Assembly (NCBI GenBank): GCA_030147905.1
Contig: JASBUM010000115.1
Span: 1-5,535, forward strand
Origin: Acidimangrovimonas sp.
GTDB taxonomy: Bacteria; Pseudomonadota; Alphaproteobacteria; Rhodobacterales; Rhodobacteraceae
Length of the DNA stretch: 5,535 nt
Reading direction: 5' to 3'
The position numbers and the translations under genes are program-made. Of the stretch, positions 1 through 5,084 are shown one piece after another (position 1 is the stretch's first letter; the number at the start of each line of letters is the position of its first letter). The notes beneath the pieces were generated by a model. That model was not told the DNA's origin. It was given only the letters and a program-made list of their open reading frames with translations, and searched no databases.

Positions 1-738
1 GAAGACGGCATTGGCATTCAGGATCGCCACGGCGCCCAGTTGGCGCACCAGATCGCCCAGCACCGGCACGACGATCTGCATGAACCGCTGTCGCGCCTCG
101 GTCCGGCGCCGATCAAGCGCTGTGTTCTTCTCGGCCTGGGCCTTGCGGATGCGCTGCACCTTGGCATCGAAGGCATCGGCGAGCTTGCGGAATTCCTCGG
201 GCGACAGTTTGGCGCGACGCTCGGTCAGGCTCTTTTCCTCGGCGCTCAGCTCGGCCTCGATGCGCCGGTTCTGGGCCGCCAGCGCACGGGCCCCGGATTC
301 GTATTCGCGTGCCACCCGCTGCCCGAACAGCGACTGGCGGAACAGCCGGTCCTGATCGAGGGTGAGGATCGGGCTAGGGATCTGCATCCGGGTGCCCGCA
401 GTCGCCGCCTGCGGCCCGGACTGGCTGCCGGCGGCCTGCCCCATGTCGCCCGTTGCGGCTGAACCTGTGGTGGCACCGGCTGTCGACTGGCCCGGGGTCG
501 GGGCCATGCGCCCCGCCGTCGCCGCCCCCGCGCCGCTTGCGGTGCTGCCGTCACCGGCCGCCCGCACTGCGGGCGGCGCCGACCAGAACAGCCCGCCCGC
601 AAGGAGAAGAACGGCCATCGCACGCCACGCAGCCCGCCGCGCCACCGGCGCCGACCGCTGCACAGCCGCCGGCCGATGCAAGCAGGCCCGCAACCGCCGT
701 GACGGGCCGCCACCGTGGCGCCCGCGCCGCGCCGTCAC
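1..738 (-). CDS. skp: Skp/OmpH-family periplasmic chaperone, 5' part (runs off the left edge)
   Basis: The frame is open for 246 codons to the window edge with no stop. A hydrophobic signal core (AMAVLLLAGGLFWSAPPAVRA, about 40-60) ends in a VRA-A cleavage site near residue 60. A linker of some 56 residues (61-116) made mostly of Ala, Gly, Thr, Ser and Gln follows. The OmpH chain then begins with SPILTLDQDRLFRQS and forms the expected charged helical hairpin (RIEAELSAEEKSLTERRAKL, then FDAKVQRIRKAQAEK), ending near GAVAILNANAVF. Skp holds unfolded outer-membrane proteins in the periplasm for delivery to BamA, the gene just upstream. The start is uncertain: GTG 738 has the best ribosome site but gives a 38-residue Arg-rich n-region. 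GTG 645 would give a more ordinary signal peptide of about 29 residues (ARRAAWRAM...) without a clear ribosome site. Confidence 0.85.
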   Translation of the reverse strand, partial: MTARRGRHGGGPSRRLRACLHRPAAVQRSAPVARRAAWRAMAVLLLAGGLFWSAPPAVRAAGDGSTASGAGAATAGRMAPTPGQSTAGATTGSAATGDMGQAAGSQSGPQAATAGTRMQIPSPILTLDQDRLFRQSLFGQRVAREYESGARALAAQNRRIEAELSAEEKSLTERRAKLSPEEFRKLADAFDAKVQRIRKAQAEKNTALDRRRTEARQRFMQIVVPVLGDLVRQLGAVAILNANAVF

Positions 739-818
739 CGCGACCTCCGGCCCGGCATGGCGCCGCGGTCCGGTCGCCCGTTCCGCATCGCCCCCCCGTC
801 CGGCATCGGCGCCTCCAT
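735..818 (-). CDS. Possible 27-codon mini-ORF bridging bamA and skp
   Basis: An ATG at 818-816 shares one base with the bamA TGA (TGATG), and the frame closes with TGA at 737-735, which overlaps the GTG proposed for skp (GTGA). The product starts MEAPMPDGGAMRNG and is Arg/Gly/Pro-rich, with no recognisable family and no ribosome site of its own. It may be no more than a path for ribosomes to move from bamA to skp, or chance. Confidence 0.2.
   Translation of the reverse strand: MEAPMPDGGAMRNGRPDRGAMPGRRSR
744..748 (-). promoter_or_regulatory. Ribosome binding site supporting the GTG 738 start of skp
   Basis: GGAGG lies 5 nt upstream of the GTG at 738-736. The downstream in-frame candidates (GTG 663, GTG 645, ATG 618) lack a comparable site, so this motif decides the start despite the long n-region it implies. 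Confidence 0.5.
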
Positions 819-1900
819 CAGAACCGGGTCGAGATGGTGAAGTCGAAGGCCTGCGGACGGTCATAGGGTTGCTTGACCAGCGCGCGCGAGAAGTTGAAGC
901 GCAGCGGCCCCACCGGCGTCTTCCAGAATACCGAGAAGCCGGCCGTCACCCGCGGATGGAAACGGTCGTCCACCGGTCCTGCGGTGCCCTGCTTGTCATT
1001 GAGACCCCAGACCGAGCCGACATCCATGAACAGCCCGCCGTTGATCCCGTATTCCTGCGGCAGCCCCAGCGGAAAGCGGGTCTCGACCCGGGCGACGGCA
1101 AAATAGTTGCCGCCGAGACCATCGGTGACCGACGCCGTCAGGTCGCGCGGTCCCGCGCCGTTGGGACGGAAGCCGATCATCCGCCCGTTGAGCGAGAAGC
1201 GCTCGGTGACGGTGCTCGACTGGCCCTGAAGCATGGTCAGCGCGCCGGCCGCGAATTCGGCCCGCACCGTCAGCGACTGGCGCAGAAGCTTGGTTTCATA
1301 GGCCACTTCGCCGGTGGTCTTGATATACTTCGCCTGCCCGCCCAGACCCGCGATGTCCTGACCGAAACGCAGGGTCACGAACCGGTCGGGGCTAAGCCCG
1401 TCGGCGTTGCTGTTGAACGAGTAGCTGTAGCCGAGAGACGACGCCACGCGGCTGCCGGCCTCGCGATGCAGGATTGCCGAGGCCCCGGCGTCGACGTTGC
1501 GCAGCTTGTCGCGCGCCAGCCGGTAATTCAGCCCCAGCCGCGCGCGCGGCGCGATCGGGAACTCGATCCCCGGATTGAAGAAGAGCTTGCGCGTGTCGTA
1601 ATTGGCATAGCTGTGGGTCGACGTGGTCAGCCCCGCGCCGAGCGAGAATTTCAGATCGCGCCCCAGAAGCGCCGGCTCGGAGAAGCGGAACGAGGCGTTG
1701 GCATCGCTCCTGGTGGTGTTGAGATCGACCCCGATGCTCTGCCCGCGGCCAAGGAAATTGTCCTCGGAGAAGGAGATCACCGCGCCGAAGCCCGCGCTGA
1801 CGCCGTAGCTGCCGCCCAGCGAGAGCGAGCCGGTCGGCTGTTCGACCACGCGCACGTCCACGATCACCTTGTCCGGTGCCGAGCCGGGCCGGGTCGTCAC
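818..1900 (-). CDS. bamA: BamA C-terminal part: end of POTRA5 and the membrane barrel
   Basis: The frame is open from 2047, directly after the amber codon, so the true homologous segment is longer than this GTG-started ORF. POTRA5 continues as RIQIEGNSTTLDRVIRRQF to DVRVVEQ. The barrel starts near GSLSLGGSYG and ends with the C-terminal beta-signal DFTISTRF (Phe last), preceded by GPLRFNFSRALVKQPYD. The loop-6 motif that reads VRGF in E. coli BamA is MIGF here (full-length residues 660-663), followed by RPNGAGPRDL. The GTG at 1900 has an AAGGA 7 nt upstream but lies inside POTRA5, and a product from it would lack a signal peptide. I therefore read it as a fragment of bamA, not an independent gene. 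Confidence 0.8.
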   Translation of the reverse strand: MTTRPGSAPDKVIVDVRVVEQPTGSLSLGGSYGVSAGFGAVISFSEDNFLGRGQSIGVDLNTTRSDANASFRFSEPALLGRDLKFSLGAGLTTSTHSYANYDTRKLFFNPGIEFPIAPRARLGLNYRLARDKLRNVDAGASAILHREAGSRVASSLGYSYSFNSNADGLSPDRFVTLRFGQDIAGLGGQAKYIKTTGEVAYETKLLRQSLTVRAEFAAGALTMLQGQSSTVTERFSLNGRMIGFRPNGAGPRDLTASVTDGLGGNYFAVARVETRFPLGLPQEYGINGGLFMDVGSVWGLNDKQGTAGPVDDRFHPRVTAGFSVFWKTPVGPLRFNFSRALVKQPYDRPQAFDFTISTRF

Positions 1901-2047
1901 CTGGACATCCTTGAAATATCCCAGCGCGCGGATGCGGTCGGCCGCTGCCTGGATCTCGCGCGGATTGAACGCGTCGCCTTCGGCGGTATGGAACTGGCGG
2001 CGGATGACCCGGTCGAGCGTGGTGCTGTTGCCCTCGATCTGGATCCG

Positions 2048-2050
2048 CTA
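2048..2050 (-). other. In-frame TAG within bamA (codon 370)
   Basis: The minus strand reads GTC TAG CGG (plus strand CCG CTA GAC). Translation stays in the BamA frame on both sides. The other complete stops in the window are TGA (rseP, bamA end, small ORF) and TAA (dxr), so there is no sign here of genome-wide TAG recoding, though the sample is tiny. Confidence 0.95.
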
Positions 2051-3157
2051 GACGAAGACCTTCGGTGCGCGATCGACGACGAAATTCACGTTCGCCCGCA
2101 GGTCGCGCCGGTCACGGGTGACCTCGGGGGTGATGCGGATGAAGTTGAGCCCGTCGCGCGTGGTCGTCGCCTGCATCCGGTTGACCGACTGATCGAGCGC
2201 GAGCGGCGTATAGACCTCACCCGGCTTGACCCGCAGATCCCCTTCGAGCGCGGTCGGCGCCACTTCCTTCACCTGGCTGGTGACCGTGGCCTTGCCGAAG
2301 CGATAGCGCGGCCCCTCGTGGATGGTGAAGGTCAGGAAGAAGCCCTGGCGTCCGCGTTCAAGCTGCGCGTTGGCATCGAGAATGCGGAAATCCATGTAGC
2401 CGCGTTCATGGTAGAATTTCGTCAGCAGTGCCTTATCCTGCTCCAGCCGCTGCGGGTCGTAGCTGTTGTTCGAGAAGATCCCGCGCAGCAGTCCCGCCTG
2501 CTTGGTCGCCAGAACCTGACGCAGGCGATAGTCGGAAAAGGCGTGGTTGCCGATGAAGGAGAGCCGCTCGATATAGGTCGGCTTGCCCTCGGTGATCTCG
2601 AAGACCAGATCGACGCGGTTTTCCGAACGCGGAATGATCTTGGGCGTCACCGTCACCGCGTAACGCTTGGAATTGCGGTAGAGCTGGACGATGTTGGCCG
2701 CGTCCTGCTCGGCCTGCGAGGGCGAGTAGACACGCCGCGACTGGGACTTGATGACCTTGCTCAGCGCATCGGCCTTGATCCGCCGGTTGCCCTCGAAATT
2801 GATGATGTTGATGGTGGGGAATTCCTTGACCTTGATGACCAGCCGGCTGCCCTCGGGCTGGAAGGTCACGGTCTGGAAGAGGCCCGAATTGGTGATCCGC
2901 TGATAGGCATCGTTGAGCTGCGCCTCGCTCAGCACCTCGCCGGGCTTGATTCCGGCATAGGCGAGGACGGTCGCGCGCTCGATCCGCTGCAATCCTTCCA
3001 CCCTGATCGTGTTGAAACTGTAGTCGGCCGCCTGCGCGCGCCCGAACCAGACAACACAAGTCATTGCTATCAAAAGAAAAGTCGCGATGTTGATCGCGCG
3101 CCGCGCAGCCCCGATTCCGCGCCGCCGCAGCCCCCAAGTGCCGAGCCCCTCGTGCAT
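2048..3157 (-). CDS. bamA: BamA N-terminal part: signal peptide and POTRA1-4, ending at the amber codon
   Basis: This is what would be translated if TAG terminates: 369 residues. The n-region contains RRR and ARR, the hydrophobic core is about 22-37, and AQA (41-43) precedes the mature start ADYSFNTI. POTRA domains by my reading: POTRA1 about 45-113, POTRA2 about 114-193 (starting TINIINFEGNRRI), POTRA3 about 194-284 (TYIERLSFIGNHAF, with FYHERGYMDFRI), POTRA4 about 285-364 (YRFGKATV to VVDRAP). The product stops at residue 4 or so of POTRA5. It would be a soluble periplasmic fragment with no barrel. In Bam complexes the POTRA domains bind incoming outer-membrane proteins and the lipoprotein subunits, so such a fragment could only bind, not insert, clients. 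Confidence 0.85.
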   Translation of the reverse strand: MHEGLGTWGLRRRGIGAARRAINIATFLLIAMTCVVWFGRAQAADYSFNTIRVEGLQRIERATVLAYAGIKPGEVLSEAQLNDAYQRITNSGLFQTVTFQPEGSRLVIKVKEFPTINIINFEGNRRIKADALSKVIKSQSRRVYSPSQAEQDAANIVQLYRNSKRYAVTVTPKIIPRSENRVDLVFEITEGKPTYIERLSFIGNHAFSDYRLRQVLATKQAGLLRGIFSNNSYDPQRLEQDKALLTKFYHERGYMDFRILDANAQLERGRQGFFLTFTIHEGPRYRFGKATVTSQVKEVAPTALEGDLRVKPGEVYTPLALDQSVNRMQATTTRDGLNFIRITPEVTRDRRDLRANVNFVVDRAPKVFV

Positions 3158-3192
3158 TTGTCCCCACCGCTGGTTGTCTGCTTGTTCGGTCC

Positions 3193-3221
3193 TGACTAGC
3201 GGGATTGGGGGGGCTTGTCAA
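3193..3221 (-). promoter_or_regulatory. Candidate sigma-70-type promoter for bamA
   Basis: A perfect -35 box TTGACA (3221-3216) is followed after 17 nt by TAGTCA (3198-3193), a poor match to TATAAT. Transcription would start near 3186, leaving a leader of about 30 nt before the bamA ATG. The spacer contains a run of seven C. The -35 match and spacing are good and the -10 is weak, so this remains a candidate. Confidence 0.4.
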
Positions 3222-3236
3222 AAGCGATCGGCAACC

Positions 3237-3266
3237 GCGGCGCGATCGGGCGACCGAACGCGCCGC
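3237..3266 (-). terminator. Strong hairpin before bamA, possible terminator or attenuator
   Basis: On the minus strand, arms GCGGCGCG and CGCGCCGC pair perfectly (8 bp). After a single T-T mismatch, TCGG pairs with CCGA around a TCGC tetraloop, giving 12 bp in 30 nt. It begins 19 nt after the stop of the small ORF, behind a minor GGCC-TGCC-GGCC hairpin, and lies just upstream of the candidate bamA promoter. The only T-run is TTTT about 13 nt further on, which is poor for a classical intrinsic terminator. It may terminate weakly, protect a 3' end, or be processed. Confidence 0.45.
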
Positions 3267-3285
3267 ACGCGCGGGCCGGCAGGCC

Positions 3286-3420
3286 TCAGAGCACGGTCAG
3301 CGGGCCGATCTGGCTGCCAAGCGCCAAGCCCGCCGCCAGCGCAAGCGCGACACCGAACCAGTCGCGGCAGAGGTCGAACAGAAGCCCGAGACCGTGATCG
3401 CGGGCAGGCATCGCTGGCAT
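3286..3420 (-). CDS. Small hypothetical protein with one predicted membrane helix (44 aa)
   Basis: An ATG at 3420-3418 preceded by GAGGAG (7-nt spacing) opens a 44-codon frame closed by TGA at 3288-3286. The product begins MPAMPARDHGLGLLFDLCRD and continues with a hydrophobic stretch at about 21-41 (WFGVALALAAGLALG...) that fits a single membrane helix or a hydrophobic anchor. By my count 36 of 44 codons end in G or C, in line with the flanking genes. A second ATG at codon 4 is a less likely start. I do not recognise a family. It sits between rseP and bamA on the same strand, after a 311-nt gene-free stretch and before a strong hairpin and a candidate bamA promoter. Possible roles are a small membrane protein, an RseP-related peptide or a leader peptide affecting bamA expression; none is shown. 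The start signal is the main evidence, and an overlapping frame from 3653 to 3297 looks non-coding. Confidence 0.5.
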   Translation of the reverse strand: MPAMPARDHGLGLLFDLCRDWFGVALALAAGLALGSQIGPLTVL

Positions 3421-3427
3421 GTTTGCT

Positions 3428-3433
3428 CTCCTC
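3428..3433 (-). promoter_or_regulatory. Ribosome binding site of the 44-codon ORF
   Basis: GAGGAG stands 7 nt before the ATG at 3420-3418, close to ideal strength and spacing. It is the best Shine-Dalgarno sequence in the rseP-bamA gap and the main reason for calling the small ORF. Confidence 0.6.
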
Positions 3434-3604
3434 GGGGTCGGAGCCGGACGGCTTCAGGCCCGGCGGTTTCGCTGGTGGGCCGCATCAATGGCGGACGGGT
3501 TCCTCTGTCCCGCAGGCTAGGCGCCCATTGTGGCACGAATACGGCCCCTGCCTGCGACAGGTGGGCGCGCCCCAACGGATGCGCGCGCCATCTGAGCCAT
3601 GGCC

Positions 3605-3628
3605 CGGGTGCGGGCATGCCCCTACCCG
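3605..3628 (-). other. Potential RNA hairpin downstream of rseP
   Basis: Outer arms CGGGT and ACCCG (5 bp) enclose a two-by-two internal mismatch and an inner GGG-CATG-CCC stem. The hairpin is about 100 nt after the rseP stop and is not followed by a T-run. It may protect the 3' end of the rseP message or be incidental in such GC-rich sequence. Confidence 0.35.
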
Positions 3629-3646
3629 CTTGGGACGCGGCAGCCG

Positions 3647-3698
3647 CCCGCACGCGCCCCGCCCCGCACGCGCGCCTTGCCCCGCACGCGCCCCGCCC
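3647..3698. repeat. Imperfect tandem GC-rich repeat after rseP
   Basis: CCCGCACGCGCCCCGCCC occurs exactly at 3647-3664 and 3681-3698. A diverged copy, beginning CCCGCACGCGCGCCTTG, sits between them from 3663. The core CCGCACGCG thus recurs at 3648, 3664 and 3682 (steps of 16 and 18 nt). The repeat starts about 35 nt after the rseP stop. It could be a slippage-born tract or a binding array; nothing in the sequence decides. Confidence 0.75.
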
Positions 3699-3731
3699 GG
3701 CAGAGAGGCAGCGGCGGGTTCAGAGACGTCA

Positions 3732-5072
3732 TCAGGGGCAGAACAGATCGTTGCTGATTGCGAAGGCCATCAGCGCGAGGATCAGCATCAGCCCCCCGCC
3801 CATCAGGTATTTCAGCGCCCGGTCGCTGGGCGGACGGCCGGCGACGGCCTCCCATGCGTAGAAGACCAGATGCCCCCCGTCGAGCACCGGCACCGGAAAG
3901 AGGTTGAGCAGTCCGACCGCGGTCGACAGCATGGCGATGAAGGAGACGAAGCTGGAGAACCCCTGGCTTGCCGCCGCGCCCGAGGTCTCGGCGATGCCGA
4001 TCGGGCCGCGCAGGTTGCACGAACTGATCGCGCCGGTCACCATCTGGTAAAGGCCGTTGAGGCTGGTGGTGATGATGAAGCCGGTCTGTGCCGCCGCCCG
4101 GTTGACGGCCTCGAAAATTCCCGGCGTGCGCGTTGTCGGGTCGAAGAACAGCCCCCCCGTCACCCCGATCAGCCAGCGCGTCTCGAACTGGCCCGAGGCG
4201 GTGGGCAGATCGACCCGCCGAGGCTTCAGCGTGAGCGTCCGGCTCTGGCCCTGCTGCCAGACCGTCAACTGAAGGGCCTTGCCCTTCGAATCCGTCACCG
4301 CCTTGCGCAGTTCCTCGAAGGCATTGACCGACTTGCCGTCGATCGCGGTGATCACGTCGTCGCGCATCAGCCCGGCGTCATAGGCGGCCGAATTGGGCTG
4401 CACCGCCCCGACCACCGCCGGAAGCGGGAACGGACCCTGCACATCCATCACCTTACCGCCACGGCGGATCCGGTAGTCGACCGGCGATTGGGGCTTGAGC
4501 GCGGCGACGACCTCGCCGAAGACGGCGGTGTCGGGGGTCGCCCGGCCGTTGACCGCCAGGATCGTGTCACCGGGCTTGAGATTGTGCACCAGCGCACCGG
4601 GCAGCGCACGCAGCTTGCCCACGGTCGGGGTCTTGGTGGCGACGCCGGCGACCGCGAAAAGCGCGGCGAAGACGAGAATCGAGAAGATGAAGTTGAACAC
4701 CGGCCCCGCCGCGACCGTCAGCGTACGCGCCCAGAGCGGCGCCCCGTGCATGGTCTGCCGCCTCTCGGTCTCGTTCAGCCCGGCAAGCGCGTCCCCGTCC
4801 TTGCCCGATGCCGCATCGCTGTCTCCGAGGAAACGCACATAGCCCCCGAAGGGCAGCGCCGAGACCTGCCAGCGGGTTCCGCGCCGGTCGACGCGCGAGA
4901 ACAGCGCCGGTCCGAAACCGATCGAGAAGACCTCGGCCCGGATCCCGCTCCAGCGGCCGACGATGTAATGGCCGAATTCATGGACCGCGACGATGATCGA
5001 CAGGGCGACGATGAAGGCGAGGACGGTATAGATCACGCCCCCGTAGGACGGAATGAGATCGACTGGACCCAC
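3732..5072 (-). CDS. rseP: RseP-family site-2 intramembrane zinc metalloprotease
   Basis: The protein has 446 residues, the usual length for RseP, with a GTG start. The first membrane helix (about 12-37) carries the zinc motif HEFGH at 31-35. It is followed by the FGGYVRFLGD segment (75-84) and a second helix at about 117-145 (TVAAGPVFNFIFSILVFAAL). Two PDZ domains follow at about 150-215 and 217-285. Then come the conserved GPIGIAETSG (356-365), a third membrane segment at about 373-392 leading into NLFPVPVLDGG (390-400) whose D398 is the third zinc ligand, and a final helix at about 421-440. All catalytic residues are present. Family members cut transmembrane anti-sigma factors and other single-span proteins within the inner membrane; in Rhodobacter sphaeroides RseP has been linked to ChrR turnover. 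The substrate here is not shown by the sequence. It is probably cotranscribed with dxr; I see no classical terminator directly after its TGA. Confidence 0.96.
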   Translation of the reverse strand: MGPVDLIPSYGGVIYTVLAFIVALSIIVAVHEFGHYIVGRWSGIRAEVFSIGFGPALFSRVDRRGTRWQVSALPFGGYVRFLGDSDAASGKDGDALAGLNETERRQTMHGAPLWARTLTVAAGPVFNFIFSILVFAALFAVAGVATKTPTVGKLRALPGALVHNLKPGDTILAVNGRATPDTAVFGEVVAALKPQSPVDYRIRRGGKVMDVQGPFPLPAVVGAVQPNSAAYDAGLMRDDVITAIDGKSVNAFEELRKAVTDSKGKALQLTVWQQGQSRTLTLKPRRVDLPTASGQFETRWLIGVTGGLFFDPTTRTPGIFEAVNRAAAQTGFIITTSLNGLYQMVTGAISSCNLRGPIGIAETSGAAASQGFSSFVSFIAMLSTAVGLLNLFPVPVLDGGHLVFYAWEAVAGRPPSDRALKYLMGGGLMLILALMAFAISNDLFCP

Positions 5073-5078
5073 AATGCA

Positions 5079-5084
5079 CCCCTT
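5079..5084 (-). promoter_or_regulatory. Ribosome binding site of rseP overlapping the dxr stop
   Basis: AAGGGG lies 6 nt before the GTG at 5072-5070, and its AA is shared with the TAA stop of dxr. This strong site fixes the GTG as the rseP start and suggests that ribosomes finishing dxr can reload for rseP (translational coupling, inferred). Confidence 0.7.

Larger units (their letters stand above)
818..3157 (-). pseudogene. bamA: Outer membrane assembly protein BamA, frame interrupted by one amber codon
   Basis: Read through, the frame from ATG 3157 to TGA 820-818 gives a 779-residue BamA, the normal length. A signal peptide (AQA before ADYSF, cut near residue 43/44) precedes five POTRA domains and a 16-strand-type barrel ending in Phe. 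Codon 370, at 2050-2048, is TAG: the sequence reads KVFV-stop-RIQIEGN, where relatives usually have an acidic residue (VERI). A GAG-to-TAG single-base change would explain it. The frame is open and homologous on both sides, so there is no deletion or frameshift. BamA is essential in the Gram-negative bacteria tested, so a real null allele would be lethal unless the codon is suppressed, the strain has another copy, or the base is a sequencing error. I favour an error or very recent mutation, and use pseudogene only to mark the interruption. A GGTGG/GGGGA ribosome site sits just before the start. Confidence 0.9.
3421..3731. other. Gene-poor, repeat- and palindrome-rich stretch between rseP and the small ORF
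   Basis: I see no convincing gene in these 311 nt on either strand. Minus-strand frames crossing it (for example 3653-3297 from GTG) lack a ribosome site and recognisable protein sequence, and the long plus-strand frames are Arg/Pro/Ala-rich antisense frames. It contains an 18-bp direct repeat (3647-3664 and 3681-3698), a hairpin at 3605-3628, the perfect palindrome GGGCGCGCCC at 3563-3572 and the quasi-palindrome GATGCGCGCGCCATC at 3578-3592. No T-run follows any of these, so none is a standard terminator. The stretch may be an untranslated leader of the small ORF and bamA, or the 3' end of the rseP transcript. Confidence 0.6.

Noticed and set aside
246..713. A 155-codon minus-strand frame overlapping skp
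   Set aside because: The Arg/Gly/Pro/Cys-rich product resembles nothing, while the overlapping frame encodes a signal peptide and a clear OmpH chain.
791..797. Seven-base C run in the bamA-skp gap, considered as a phase-variation tract
   Set aside because: Similar seven-base runs occur at 3207-3213 and inside rseP at about 4152-4158, so the length is ordinary for this GC-rich sequence.
362..3199. A 945-codon open frame on the plus strand antisense to bamA and skp
   Set aside because: Its product is rich in Arg, Asp, Gly and Pro with no recognisable motif. It lies opposite clear BamA and Skp sequence, and long antisense frames are expected where codons end in G or C.
3297..3653. A 118-codon minus-strand frame across the rseP-bamA gap
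   Set aside because: It has no ribosome site and no coherent protein features, and it competes with the 44-codon ORF, which has a strong start signal.
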